Shown piece by piece: positions 9,217-17,856 of a stretch of 64,000 nt of DNA. A program made the translations under genes and the position numbers. The notes beneath the pieces are model-generated. The model was not told the origin of the DNA. It searched no databases and was given only the letters and a program-made list of their open reading frames with translations. Origin of the DNA: Micromonospora echinofusca. Lineage in GTDB: Bacteria > Actinomycetota > Actinomycetes > Mycobacteriales > Micromonosporaceae. The stretch lies in assembly GCF_017614955.1 (NCBI RefSeq), contig NZ_WVUH01000004.1, forward strand, positions 1 through 64,000. Reading direction: 5' to 3'. Each line of letters starts with the position of its first letter. Position 1 is the stretch's first letter.

Positions 9217-10724
9217 GCGTGGTGCAGAGCATCGACCACCTGGCCCTGCTGCCGGCGTACGCGGCGGCCGGCACCGCCGTACTCGTGCTGCTGACCGACC
9301 TGCTGCTGGCCCGGCGCGGCGCCACGCTCGCCGTGGCCGGCGCGGGAGCCGTCGCCACCGTGCTCGTCGCGCTGCTCGCCGGCCGGCAGACCCGGTCCAC
9401 GTTCTGCGTCGCGGACGGCTGCTCCTACCTCGCGGGTGGGCGCAGCGCCCTGGTCGCCGTGGTCTTCGGGCTGCTCACCGTCGGGGTGCTGGCGCTGGCC
9501 GCCCCCGCCCTGCGGGCCGGTCCCACCCCGACCGGCGAGTACTGCTTCCTGCTGGCCTGCTCGATGACCGGCGGCGTGGTACTCGGCGCCGCCGGGGACC
9601 TGATCACCCTGATCGTCGCCCTGGAGACGCTGACCCTGCCGCTCTACGTGCTGGTGGGGCTACGTCGGGGCAGCCAGGCCAGCGCCGAGGCGGCGGTCAC
9701 CTTCTTCGTGGTGAGTGTGGTCGCCACCAGCGTCACCCTGCTCGGCGCGGCCCTGCTGCACGCCACCACCGGCACCCTGCACCTGGCCCGGCTCGGTCCG
9801 GTCCTCACCGGTGGTACGCCACCCGCTGCCGGCGCCGTGCCCGTCGACCACCCGCTCACCACCGTCGCCGTGACCCTGCTCGTGCTCGGCCTGGCCTTCA
9901 AGGTCGCCGCCGTACCGCTGCACGCCTGGGCGCCGGCCACCTACGACGGCGCACCCCTGCCGGTCGCCGCGTACCTTTCCACCGCCTCCAAGTTCGGCGG
10001 GGTGGTGGCGCTGCTCGCCGTGGTGCAGGGGCCGTTGCCGGCCACCCGGACCGGCCCGGTGCTCGCCGTACTGGCCGTGGCCACCATGACCGTCGGCAAC
10101 CTGGTGGCCCTGCGCCAGCAGCGGACGGTCCGGCTGCTCGCCTGGTCCTCGGTGGCCCAGGCCGGCTACATCCTCGCCCCGCTGGGCGTGCTCGCCCTCA
10201 CCGCCGGCCGCACCGGCGCGGTACGCGACACGGCGGTCGCGGCGGCCCTGGCGTACGCGGTCCTCTTCGTCGTGCTGGAACTGGCCGCCTTCGCGGCGGT
10301 GGTGGCGTTGCGCCCGGTCGGTGCCGACGGCGGCACGATCGCCGACCACCGGGGAGCCGGTCGCCGGCACCCGCTGGTCGGCGCCGCACTGGTGCTGGCC
10401 CTGGTCGGGCTGGCCGGGCTGCCCCCGGGGCTGGCCGGGCTCTTCGCCAAGGTGGTGGTGGTCCGGGCCCTGCTGGACGGCGGTGCCGGTTGGCTGGCCC
10501 TGGTGGTCGCGGTCAACGCGGTGATCGGCCTCGCCTACTACCTCCGCCTCGCCGCCACCCTCTACGCCCCCACTCCGGTGGCCACCTCCGGCGGGCCGGT
10601 CGTGACCGGGGCGGACCGTCCGGTCATCCCCCGGCCGGTCGCCGCCGCGCTCACCCTCACCACCCTCGCCGCCGTCGTGCTCGGCTTCGCGCCGCAGTTG
10701 CTCCTCGACGCCACCCGCTGGTAA
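9213..10724 (+). CDS. nuoN: NADH-quinone oxidoreductase subunit N (antiporter-like)
   Basis: Proximal antiporter-like proton pump of complex I, next to NuoK/NuoJ. 503 residues with about 14 hydrophobic segments. The TM5 Glu (A-L-E-T-L-T-L-P-L-Y-V-L), TM7 Lys (A-F-K-V-A-A-V-P-L-H-A-W-A-P), TM8 Lys (S-T-A-S-K-F-G-G) and TM12 Lys (L-F-A-K-V-V-V-V) are all present. It is the last gene of the operon; its TAA is immediately followed by a double palindrome that looks like the operon terminator. Confidence 0.96.
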   Translation: MSVVQSIDHLALLPAYAAAGTAVLVLLTDLLLARRGATLAVAGAGAVATVLVALLAGRQTRSTFCVADGCSYLAGGRSALVAVVFGLLTVGVLALAAPALRAGPTPTGEYCFLLACSMTGGVVLGAAGDLITLIVALETLTLPLYVLVGLRRGSQASAEAAVTFFVVSVVATSVTLLGAALLHATTGTLHLARLGPVLTGGTPPAAGAVPVDHPLTTVAVTLLVLGLAFKVAAVPLHAWAPATYDGAPLPVAAYLSTASKFGGVVALLAVVQGPLPATRTGPVLAVLAVATMTVGNLVALRQQRTVRLLAWSSVAQAGYILAPLGVLALTAGRTGAVRDTAVAAALAYAVLFVVLELAAFAAVVALRPVGADGGTIADHRGAGRRHPLVGAALVLALVGLAGLPPGLAGLFAKVVVVRALLDGGAGWLALVVAVNAVIGLAYYLRLAATLYAPTPVATSGGPVVTGADRPVIPRPVAAALTLTTLAAVVLGFAPQLLLDATRW

Positions 10725-10771
10725 GGAAGGGCCCCTTCCTATCGCTTTCGGTATAGGAAGGGCCCCTTCTT
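10724..10771 (+). terminator. nuo operon terminator made of two palindromic arms, possibly a multicopy palindrome
   Basis: Two near-identical 17-nt blocks (AGGAAGGGCCCCTTCCT at 10724-10740 and AGGAAGGGCCCCTTCTT at 10755-10771) flank a 14-nt spacer ATCGCTTTCGGTAT. Each block is itself a palindrome, and the whole can fold as one long hairpin ending in TTCTT. It lies directly at the nuoN stop. From memory, very similar double palindromes recur in Micromonosporaceae genomes; this needs a search. Confidence 0.75.
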
Positions 10772-10887
10772 AACACTCCGCCAGCCACTCCCAGGTAACT
10801 CACAGTCATTAGGTGGATGGTGGTGGGGTACCGGTCTGTTGTACCGGTCGACGGGCCCTACGCGGCCCGTGCACCGAAGGAGTGAAT

Positions 10888-11769
10888 GTGCACAGCCACA
10901 GAAACGGACTCAAGACCGCCGCATTGCTCGGCCTGCTCACCGCGCTGATCCTGGGCGTCGGCTACTGGTTCGGCGGCAGCGGCGGGCTCGTCATCGCCGT
11001 GGTGGTGTCCCTGGCGATGAACGCCTTCACCTACTTCTACTCCGACAAGCTCGCACTCCGCTCGATGCGGGCGCAACCGGTCAGCGAGGCACAGTTCCCC
11101 GAGCTGTACCGGATGGTGCGGGAACTGGCCACCCAGGCCGGGCAGCCGATGCCCCGGCTGTACGTCAGCCCCACCGCGCAGCCGAACGCCTTCGCCACCG
11201 GCCGGAACCCGGCCAACGCGGCGGTCTGCGTCACCCAGGGGATCACCGAGATCCTGGACTACCGGGAACTACGGGGTGTGATCGGACACGAGCTGTCCCA
11301 CGTCTACAACCGGGACATCCTGATCTCCAGCGTGGCCGCCGGTCTCGCCGGGATCATCACCATGCTGGCGAACATCGCCTGGTTCATTCCGTTCGGTGGC
11401 GGGGACGACGAGGACGCGCCGAATCCGATCGTCCTGCTGCTCACCCTGATCCTCGGCCCGATCGCGGCCACCGTCATCCAGCTGGCGATCAGCCGGAGCC
11501 GGGAGTACCAGGCGGACGCCTCGGGCGCCCAACTGACCGGGGACCCGCTTGCGCTGGCCAGCGCGCTGCGGAAGATCCACATGGGTACCCAGCGGCGACC
11601 GCTGCCCGCCCAGGGCCAGTTGACCAGCACCGCCCACCTGATGATCGACAACCCGTTCCGGGGCGGTGCGGTGGCGAACCTGTTCTCCACCCACCCGCAG
11701 ATGGCGGACCGGGTCCGCCGGCTGGAGGAGATGGCCGCGAACACCGGCCCGGTGCGCTTCCAGCGCTGA
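10888..11769 (+). CDS. htpX: HtpX-family zinc metalloprotease (M48B)
   Basis: Membrane protease that cleaves damaged membrane proteins at the cytoplasmic face; in other bacteria it acts in envelope or heat stress quality control. The HExxH zinc motif is H134-E-L-S-H138 and the third ligand is probably E206 in S-R-E-Y-Q-A-D. Two N-terminal hydrophobic segments and two after the active site match the family. Length (293) is typical. GTG 10888 is chosen because GAAGGAG lies 5 nt upstream; a GTG at 10882 lies inside that site. Upstream, TACCGGT occurs twice close together (about 10829-10847), a possible regulatory site. Confidence 0.95.
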   Translation: MHSHRNGLKTAALLGLLTALILGVGYWFGGSGGLVIAVVVSLAMNAFTYFYSDKLALRSMRAQPVSEAQFPELYRMVRELATQAGQPMPRLYVSPTAQPNAFATGRNPANAAVCVTQGITEILDYRELRGVIGHELSHVYNRDILISSVAAGLAGIITMLANIAWFIPFGGGDDEDAPNPIVLLLTLILGPIAATVIQLAISRSREYQADASGAQLTGDPLALASALRKIHMGTQRRPLPAQGQLTSTAHLMIDNPFRGGAVANLFSTHPQMADRVRRLEEMAANTGPVRFQR

Positions 11770-11970
11770 CTCCTCCGGCCCGGTCGCGCATACCCACCGT
11801 CGTCCGCCCGTGACCGGTAGGAGGTCGCGGGCGGACGATCGTGTGTCCGCTGGCCGCCGGGTGGAAGTGTGAGGCCGCTAACCGCGAGGCGGAAACCGGT
11901 TCAACCCCGACCTGTCACGGCGTTAGGGTCACCACGTCTTCCACCCATTACACACCCGAGGGGGTCGCCG

Positions 11971-13245
11971 GTGACCGCGCTGCGTCAGTACCTGGGCGTC
12001 TGGCGGATTCCCGGGGCACCGATGCTCCTGGTCACCGGGCTGCTCGCCCGGCTCGGCATCGGGATGACCCCGCTCGCCCTGCTGCTCGTGGTCGAGCAGG
12101 CCACCGGGCGGTACGCCCTGGCCGCCGTGGCCGGTGGCGTGTACGCCCTCGCCGGGGCGGCGATCAGCCCCATCGCCGGACGGCTGGCCGACCGGGTCGG
12201 ACCGACCCCGGTGCTCCTGGTCACCGCCGTCACACATCCGTTCGCCCTCGCCGGCCTCCTGCTGGCCAACCGCTCCGGCGCGGAAACCCTCTGGCTGATC
12301 TACCTGACCTGCGGGATCGCAGGAGCGACGTACCCGCCGCTGACCGCCGCCATCCGGGGAGCCTGGAACGATCTCACCGATCCCGCCTCCGGCCGGTACC
12401 CGCTGCGGAACACCGCGCTGGCGGCGGAGACCACCCTCTTCGAGGTGGTGTTCGTCATCGGCCCCCTGCTGGTGGCCTTCTTCGTGCTGGTCGCCGACGC
12501 GAAGGCGGCACTGCTCGGGTCGGCGGTGGTCACTCTGGCCGGTACCGTCGCGGTGGCCCTCGGCCGGGTGATGCGGGCCTGGCGACCGCACCCCACCAGC
12601 GGTCACGCCAAGGGTCTCGGCCCGCTGCGGGTGACCGGTTTCCCGGCACTGCTGCTCTGCGTGGCCGGGCTCGGCCTCGCCTTCGGCGCGGCGGGGGTGA
12701 CCGTACCGGCGTTCGCCAGTGGCTACCGGGCCGGCGCGGACGCCGACAGCCTCGCCGGGATCCTGCTCGCCGTCTGGGGGATCGGCAGCGCCGTCGGTGG
12801 GCTCTGGTTCGGCACCCGCCGCCCGGCCCGGAACATGTCCCGGCAGTTCGCCCTGCTGCTCGCCGGGGTCGCCGTCAGCTTCGGGGTCTTCGCCGTGATG
12901 CCCACCCCGGCCACCCTCGGGGCGGCGCTGGTCGTCGGCGGCGCGCTGATCGCCCCGGCCCTCACCCTGGAGAACACCATGGTCGGCCGGATCGCACCCG
13001 CGACCATGCTGAACGAGGCGTACACCTGGGTGGTCACCGTCGCGGTCGCTTCCAGCGCCGCCGGGGGCGCGGTCGCCGGCCTCATCGTGGACCGGGCCGG
13101 CGGCGTACCGTGGGCGTTCGTCTTCGCCGGGGTCGCGGTCGCCGTCGCGGCCGGGGTCGCCGCGCGACCCACCGGGTCCATCGCCCGCGCCGAGCAGAAT
13201 TCAGCGGTACGCGTCGAGCAGTCCCTCGCCACCGACCTGGCCTGA
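11971..13245 (+). CDS. MFS transporter (12 TM), probable exporter
   Basis: 424-residue major facilitator protein with about 12 hydrophobic helices. The loop 2-3 signature is visible as G-R-L-A-D-R-V-G. The first half has P-L-A-L-L-L-V-V and I-S-P-I-A-G, as in actinobacterial putative drug or sugar exporters; the substrate cannot be told. GTG 11971 is chosen because GAGGGGG lies 5-6 nt upstream, although the frame is open further upstream. A TAGGGT -10-like box sits near 11924. It appears monocistronic, between htpX and the CYTH gene. Confidence 0.87.
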   Translation: MTALRQYLGVWRIPGAPMLLVTGLLARLGIGMTPLALLLVVEQATGRYALAAVAGGVYALAGAAISPIAGRLADRVGPTPVLLVTAVTHPFALAGLLLANRSGAETLWLIYLTCGIAGATYPPLTAAIRGAWNDLTDPASGRYPLRNTALAAETTLFEVVFVIGPLLVAFFVLVADAKAALLGSAVVTLAGTVAVALGRVMRAWRPHPTSGHAKGLGPLRVTGFPALLLCVAGLGLAFGAAGVTVPAFASGYRAGADADSLAGILLAVWGIGSAVGGLWFGTRRPARNMSRQFALLLAGVAVSFGVFAVMPTPATLGAALVVGGALIAPALTLENTMVGRIAPATMLNEAYTWVVTVAVASSAAGGAVAGLIVDRAGGVPWAFVFAGVAVAVAAGVAARPTGSIARAEQNSAVRVEQSLATDLA

Positions 13246-13495
13246 CTCTCCACCCTCAGCCCCGTCCCCGGTCATGTGCTTCGCCGGCGGCGGGCGGAGC
13301 CGGGGTGCGGCTGGACAACGCGATCCCTGCGGGGTAGGACAGCATGGTGGGGAGCCCGTTCGGTGCCTCAGGTCCAGGTGCGACAGTGTTCACCCGGAGC
13401 CCCCGCGTCCATCCGTCACGGGTCTGCCGCAGCCGCTGGGCTGTAACCGCTCGGAACGGCTCAGCCGGTGACCCGATTCCCGAGGGAGCCTTACG

Positions 13496-14038
13496 TTGTC
13501 GACCGAATTCGAGGCGAAGGTCCTCGACATCGACTCGGCCCAGATGACCGCGTCGATCCTTTCCCGCGGCGGGCAACGACGAGGCGAGACTCTGCTCCAG
13601 CGTCGCTACGTCTACGACATCACGCCCGGCGACGAGAGCCGCTGGATCCGTCTGCGCGACACCGGGGCGGGCGTGGCCTTGGCGGTGAAGGAGATCGCCC
13701 ACGACGGGATCGACGGCACCGACGAGGTGGAGGTCGGCGTCGACCAGTTCGAGACGACCAACGAGCTGCTGGGCCGGCTCGGTTTCACCGCCAGGTCGTA
13801 CCAGGAGAACCGGCGTACCAGCTTCGAGCTCGACGGCGCCCGACTGGAGATCGACGAGTGGCCGATGATCCCCCCGTACCTGGAGATCGAGGCAGGCTCC
13901 CGCGACGAGGTCGTGCGCGTGGCCGCCCTGCTCGACATCCCGGAGGAGTCGCTGACCGGGGAGAACACGGTGAAGATCTACGCGCGCTACGGCATCGACC
14001 TGTTCACCCATGCCGAGCTCCGGTTCGGCGATCTCTGA
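13496..14038 (+). CDS. CYTH domain protein (class IV adenylate cyclase / triphosphate tunnel family)
   Basis: 180 residues starting with the CYTH hallmark ExExK (E4-F-E6-A-K8). Alternating charged strands follow, such as R-W-I-R-L-R-D-T and L-E-I-D-E-W-P-x-I-P-P-Y-L-E-I-E, which line the triphosphate tunnel. Members hydrolyse inorganic or thiamine triphosphate or make cAMP, using divalent metal; the activity here cannot be chosen from sequence. The start is TTG, supported by GAGGGAG 7 nt upstream and by the motif position, since no ATG or GTG lies between the RBS and the motif. A strong hairpin follows the stop. Confidence 0.87.
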   Translation: MSTEFEAKVLDIDSAQMTASILSRGGQRRGETLLQRRYVYDITPGDESRWIRLRDTGAGVALAVKEIAHDGIDGTDEVEVGVDQFETTNELLGRLGFTARSYQENRRTSFELDGARLEIDEWPMIPPYLEIEAGSRDEVVRVAALLDIPEESLTGENTVKIYARYGIDLFTHAELRFGDL

Positions 14039-14051
14039 TCCGGCGCAGGCG

Positions 14052-14110
14052 GCAGCCACCGCCACGTCCGAGGGTCTCGCGGAACCTCGATGTGGCGGTG
14101 GCTGCTTGTT
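14052..14110 (+). terminator. rho-independent terminator after the CYTH gene
   Basis: Inverted repeat GCAGCCACCGCCAC... (14052-14073) with ...GTGGCGGTGGCTGC (14085-14105): about 20 paired bases with two mismatches, followed by TTGTTTC. It lies 14 bp past the CYTH stop and just before the 3' end of the convergent kinase fragment, so it could serve both. Confidence 0.75.
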
Positions 14111-14125
14111 TCTCCAGCGTTGCCG

Positions 14126-14467
14126 CTACGACCTCCGGTTGAGCCAGTCGCCCGGGATGTTCTGAAGCACCAGGTCCACCGTCTCCTCACGGGAACGTCG
14201 GTCTGTCGAGATGGCGACCGATCCGCCATCCTCGGCAAGCATCGCCTTCAGTTCGCTGCGGACCCTGGACTGGAACGCGTTGAATCCCGAGATGCCCCCT
14301 TCAGGGGTGCCGTCGTGCTTCCCGGACTCGTTCGGCGACAGTTCCCCCTTGCGCGCCGCCGCGACCTCGGGGGAGATGTCCAACAGAATCGTCAGGTCCG
14401 GCCGGGTGAGACTGTCCCAGAAGCCGATCTCCTGGCAGGGCGTAATGTACTCACGACGGGAGGACAC
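14126..14467 (-). pseudogene. 3' fragment of a dTMP kinase-like gene
   Basis: Only the C-terminal ~115 codons are recognisable: R-P-D-L-T-I-L-L-D-I-S-P-E-V-A-A-A-R (the L-D-x-x-P-E-x-A/G-x-x-R element of thymidylate kinases), followed by F-x-x-R-V-R-x-E-L helices and a normal end. The P-loop half is missing: upstream of about 14467 the reading frame becomes Arg/Pro-rich nonsense because it lies antisense to the neighbouring monooxygenase fragment. The break where two unrelated truncated genes meet marks a deletion or rearrangement junction. Confidence 0.65.
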
Positions 14468-14475
14468 GCGGGCGC

Positions 14476-14943
14476 GTTGTTCTCCGTCTGTACCAGCAGC
14501 TCTACGAGGACCGGCTCGGCGGGATCCAGCACACGTCGATCCACCGGTGCGCCGACATCGCGTCCTGCGAGCCGGCCGACGACGGCGTGCGACTCGAACT
14601 GACCGATCCGCACACCGGGAGCGGCCGGTTCCTGGACGTCGATCTGGTGCTGCTCGCGACCGGTTTCCGGGATCTCGGTACGGACGACCGTGGTGCCCGT
14701 GAGTTCCTTCCCGGTGTCCTGAACGGTATCCGGGACGGCGTCGCCGTGCCGGAGGACGGACAGGCCAGCGTGTCCAGGGACTACCGGCTGGAATTGGCGG
14801 CTCCGCAGTCACCGCTGATCTATCTCAACGGTCTTTGCGAGACCACCCACGGTATGGGCGACGCCGGATCCTTCAGCCTGCTCGCCCTGCTCGCCCGGGA
14901 GATCGCGGACTCCCTCGCATCACGTCTTACTCCCGCGAGGTGA
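14476..14943 (+). pseudogene. 3' fragment of an L-lysine/L-ornithine N-monooxygenase (siderophore biosynthesis)
   Basis: The visible ~155 codons match the C-terminal third of the IucD/SidA/PvdA family: L-V-L-L-A-T-G-F (the ATG(Y/F) motif), S-V-S-R-D-Y-R-L-E-L, and Y-L-N-G-L-C-E-T-T-H-G-M-G-D-A-G-S-F-S-L-L-A. These flavoenzymes hydroxylate the side-chain amine to make hydroxamate siderophores. The N-terminal FAD and NADPH domains are absent; the homology starts at about 14476, abutting the truncated kinase. The stop lies 6 bp before the aminotransferase start with GAGGTGAGG between them, so the two were once an operon. Confidence 0.75.
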
Positions 14944-14949
14944 GGGCGC

Positions 14950-15915
14950 ATGCCGAACGAGGATTTCCTCCGGCGCCAGGACGAGGTCGAGTCGAGCGCA
15001 CGGACCTACCCCCGGGGCCTCCCGATCGCCATCAGTAGGGGCGAAGGCAGCCTCATCCAGGACATCGAAGGTAAGTGGTACATAGACTTCCTGAGCGGCG
15101 CAGGGGTGCTGGCGCTCGGACATTGCCATCCCCGGGTGGTCAAGGCGGTGGAGCGGCAGCTGGGTCTCCTGAGCCATGGTCTCGACCTGCCGACGCCGAT
15201 CAAGAGGGATTTCTAGGACGCTGTGCTGGGCAAGCTACCGCCCGGCATGCGTGAACGCTTCAAGATCCACTTTTGTGGGCCGACCGGAGCAGATGCCGTC
15301 GAGACGGCCGTCAAGCTGTGCAAGACCGCCACGGGGCGGGCGAACGTCGTAGCATTCCAGGGCTCCTACCATGGCTGCACGGCGGGAGCCATGGCTCTGA
15401 CAAGTCTGGTGGCGCCGAAGCTGCGGGTGGGCAACCAGATGCCCGGCGTGCACTTCATGCCGTTCTCCTACTGCGCCAGGTGTCCCATCAGGCTCAGCCC
15501 CGACACCTGCGACACCAATTGCATCGCTCTTCTGGAGTCCACGCTCACGGACAGCCACGGCGGGTTCGAGCCACCGGCGGCGGTGATCGTCGAAATGGTC
15601 CAGGGGGAGGGTGGCACCGTACCCGCCACGCTCGACTTCGCCGTTCGCCTGCGCGAGATCACGCGCTTCCTCGGTATACCTCTGATCGTCGACGAGATCC
15701 AGACGGGCTGGGGGCGGACCGGCGACTGGTTCGCCTTCGAGCGGTACGGAATCGAGCCGGATGTGGTTCTGCTGTCCAAGGCTCTCGGAGCAGGCTTCCC
15801 GGCTTCCGTGATCCTCTTCGACCAGGCCCTCGATGTTTGGGATCCCGGGGCGCACGTCGGCACGTTCCGGGGCAACCAACTGGCCTTCGCCGCCGGCCTG
15901 GAGAGTCTCGCCAGG
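14950..15915 (+). pseudogene. broken diaminobutyrate--2-oxoglutarate aminotransferase-like gene (in-frame TAG, 3' truncated)
   Basis: Class III PLP aminotransferase of the diaminobutyrate type. Seen in order: [51 protein letters not shown], and the PLP lysine in L-L-S-K-A-L-G-A-G. An amber codon at 15214-15216 interrupts the frame after residue 88, and the same frame resumes without shift. Homology stops near 15915 ([13 protein letters not shown]), so the C-terminal ~100 residues are missing. Such enzymes supply diaminobutyrate for siderophores, which fits the N-monooxygenase remnant upstream. Confidence 0.75.
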
Positions 15916-15959
15916 AAGTGGCGGCGCCGGCGCCGCCGCCCAGGCGGGGGACCGCGACA

Positions 15960-16378
15960 CACGGTGTGTCGATCACACGATCCGATGCCGCACTGCTGTG
16001 CCGGGCCCCGCTGGTGTTCGTGGGCACCGCGAACCCTGGCGGCCAGTTCGATGCGGCGACCCGTAGCGGGGATCCTGGGTTCATCCGCGAGGTCGCGCCG
16101 AACCTGTTCGAGATCCCGGACTTTTCCGGAAACTACATGTACCAGAGCATCGGCAACCTCCTGATCGAGCCACGGGTGAGTATCGGCTTCATCGACGGGC
16201 ACGACTTCGTCGTGTTGACCGGCGTGTCGACCACCCATTGGGAGGAGGAGCCGGGCGGCAGGTAGGCACAGGCCGCTTCTGGCGATTCGCGCCACAGACG
16301 TGGTACCGCGTACCGATGGCGAGATCGGTGGAGCTGACCGGTTACGAGCGGTCGCCGCAGACCCCGGTCCTCGATTGA
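15960..16378 (+). pseudogene. remnant of a pyridoxamine-5'-phosphate-oxidase-like (PPOX, split barrel) flavoprotein, frameshifted
   Basis: One frame reads [14 protein letters not shown], then [37 protein letters not shown], ending at TAG 16263-16265. The homology appears to continue in another frame from 16268 as T-G-R-F-W-R-F-A-P-Q-T-W-Y-R-V-P and ends at TGA 16376-16378, pointing to a small indel near 16260. No good start is present: it fuses with the truncated aminotransferase. Family assignment is by motif memory and is moderate. Confidence 0.5.
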
Positions 16379-16705
16379 TCTCCGGCCAGCCGGAGGCCGA
16401 CTGACGCCGGGTGGTCGTGTCCAGCGTGGCGACCACGAACGTTTACGGTGGTTCCCCCGGTAGTTCGGCAGGCGCCAGCCTGCCTACCAACCCTTCGGGT
16501 TGTCGGGGGAACCTCACCCGGAGACGTAGCGTCGGGCACCGGCCGGATTCGGTCGACACCACCCTGGGTCCTGCTCGACCTGTCGTTGGTCCGGTCGACG
16601 TCGGCCGGACTGCGGGTGGCGCGTTGGGGCGGGTTGTGCCGAACCTGTGCCCGCGAGCTTGGCGGCTGGTTCCGCTGCTGGTCACGGGCACATCCCGGCG
16701 CGACG
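16379..16705. other. gene-free stretch between remnants and yajQ
   Basis: No convincing coding frame on either strand. It contains the compact three-way-junction element at 16450-16513 (separate entry). In the rest (16514-16705) I see nothing recognisable. Confidence 0.6.
16450..16513 (+). other. compact three-way-junction inverted-repeat element (possible structured RNA)
   Basis: About 50 of 64 nt can pair. P1: GGTTCCCCC (16450-16458) with GGGGGAACC (16505-16513), perfect. P2: GGTA (16459-16462) with TACC (16485-16488), a GTTC bulge, then GGCAGGC (16467-16473) with GCCTGCC (16478-16484) and loop GCCA. P3: AACCC (16489-16493) with GGGTT (16497-16501) and loop TTC. No T-run follows, so it is not a plain terminator. 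No RNA family I know fits. It could act as RNA on either strand or be a mobile-element end. Confidence 0.5.
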
Positions 16706-17200
16706 TCAGCGGTAGTTGGTGAACTGGAGAGCGACGCCGAAGTCCTCGGCCTTGAGCAGTGCGATGACCGCCTGGAGGTCGTCCTTCTTCTTGCCGGTGA
16801 CGCGGAGCTGGTCGCCCTGGATCTGCGCCTGTACGCCCTTCGGGCCCTCGTCGCGGATTTTCTTGCTGATCGCCTTGGCCTTGTCCGAGTCGATGCCCTG
16901 GATGACCTTGCAGTCGATCTTGAAAATCTTACCCGAGGAGCGGGGGTCGCCGGCGTCCAGCGACTTCAGCGAGATGTTCCGCTTGACCAGCTTCTCCTTG
17001 AAGACCTCCAGCGCGGCGCGTACCCGCTCCTCGGTCTCCGCCTGGAGGCTGACCCCCTCCTCGCCCGACCAGGAGATCTCGGCGCCCGTACCGCGGAAGT
17101 CGAAGCGGGTGGAGAGCTCCTTCTCCGTCTGGCGGAGGGCGTTGTCGACCTCCTGCCGGTCGACCTTGCTCACGATGTCGAACGACGGGTTGGCTGCCAT
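16706..17200 (-). CDS. yajQ: YajQ family nucleotide-binding protein (UPF0234)
   Basis: Complete 164-residue member. It begins [17 protein letters not shown] and carries [20 protein letters not shown], the K[30 protein letters not shown] signature, and the normal end L-Q-F-T-N-Y-R. Homologues bind nucleotides, and a Xanthomonas member binds cyclic di-GMP; whether this one does is unknown. It stands alone on the minus strand, divergent from tRNA-Tyr. Confidence 0.93.
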   Translation of the reverse strand: MAANPSFDIVSKVDRQEVDNALRQTEKELSTRFDFRGTGAEISWSGEEGVSLQAETEERVRAALEVFKEKLVKRNISLKSLDAGDPRSSGKIFKIDCKVIQGIDSDKAKAISKKIRDEGPKGVQAQIQGDQLRVTGKKKDDLQAVIALLKAEDFGVALQFTNYR

Positions 17201-17351
17201 GCTGATGCTCCTGCTGTCTGGCGACGTTTACATGTCCGGCCCACCGCGTGATCAGCGGTACGACACCCTGACCGTACCCGGTTGCGCCGACGCCGGGTGC
17301 AACCGCTATCCTTGCTCTCGCCACCGCGGCACCACAGCGGAGGTACGCCCT

Positions 17352-17435
17352 GGCGGGTTGCCCGAGCGGCCAATGGGAGCGGACTGTAAATCCGTCGCGA
17401 AAGCTACAGAGGTTCGAATCCTCTACCCGCCACCA
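17352..17435 (+). tRNA. tRNA-Tyr (GTA)
   Basis: Acceptor GGCGGGT (17352-17358) pairs with ACCCGCC (17425-17431); the encoded CCA is 17433-17435. The anticodon loop CTGTAAA contains GTA at 17386-17388, and a long variable arm as in bacterial tRNA-Tyr precedes GGTTCGAATCC. From 17384 on, the sequence is part of a 59-bp direct repeat with 19095-19153, so the 3' half of this gene lies in an attachment site and may have been supplied by an integrated element. Confidence 0.96.
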
Positions 17436-17442
17436 GGTGCGA
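17384..17442 (+). repeat. attL-like direct repeat: 3' half of tRNA-Tyr plus flank
   Basis: 59 bp identical to 19095-19153, running from the anticodon loop through the 3' end of tRNA-Tyr and 7 bp beyond the CCA. Weaker similarity continues for about 80 bp through the hairpin that follows. This is the usual layout of an attachment site for integrases that use tRNA 3' ends. The two copies bracket 1711 bp. Confidence 0.85.
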
Positions 17443-17490
17443 TAACGGCCCTTGACCAGCAGAAATGCCGGTCAGGGGTCGTTGTCGTTG
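17441..17490 (+). terminator. terminator-like hairpin after tRNA-Tyr
   Basis: A 17-bp stem (17441-17457 with 17470-17486) and a 12-nt loop. It is closed only if three G-U wobbles are allowed. GTTGTTCC follows. It is the diverged partner of the perfect hairpin at 19152-19197. Confidence 0.65.
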
Positions 17491-17593
17491 TTCCGGCCCG
17501 GTCCGGCTGAATCCGGTCCTCTACGGCTCCCAGTGGGCAGGTTGATCTAGGCCGGCCCAGCGGCGTCCTGGCGGCTCGGGAGAGTCCGGGTAG

Positions 17594-17845
17594 GCCTATG
17601 ACCGGTGGTGGAAGCTCGCCCGGGAGAGGGCGTTGACTGAATCGCAGGTCGCCTCGCCTCTCGTCCGCCGACCGTACGACCTGCGGCACGCGGCGGCCTC
17701 GCTCTGGCTGAATGCCGGCGTACCGCCGACCGAGGTTGCCCGGCGTCTGGGTCATGGCGTCGCCGTTTTGCTCCGCGTCTACGCGAACTGCATCGACGGG
17801 GGAGAGGACTCCGTCAACGACAAGATCGGCGACGCCCTCGGATGA
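17594..17845 (+). pseudogene. C-terminal fragment of a tyrosine recombinase (integrase)
   Basis: From just after an in-frame TAG at 17591-17593 the frame reads Y-D-R-W-W-K-L-A-R-E-R-A-L-T, then R-P-Y-D-L-R-H-A-A-A-S-L-W-L-N-A-G-V-P-P-T-E-V-A-R-R-L-G-H-G-V-A-V-L-L-R-V-Y-A-N-C-I-D-G. This contains box II of tyrosine recombinases with its Arg and His, the second His/Gly (LGH), and the nucleophile Tyr (R-V-Y-A). The closest pattern is integrases of actinomycete integrative conjugative elements. The catalytic N-terminal two thirds are gone, so it is inactive. It lies next to the attL copy, as expected for the int end. Confidence 0.8.
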
Positions 17846-17856
17846 GCGTTCGTGGC

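Noticed and set aside
15214-15216. TAG read as pyrrolysine or suppressed stop
   Set aside because: No reason to expect pyrrolysine in this lineage, and the same gene is also 3' truncated, so a pseudogene is the simpler reading.
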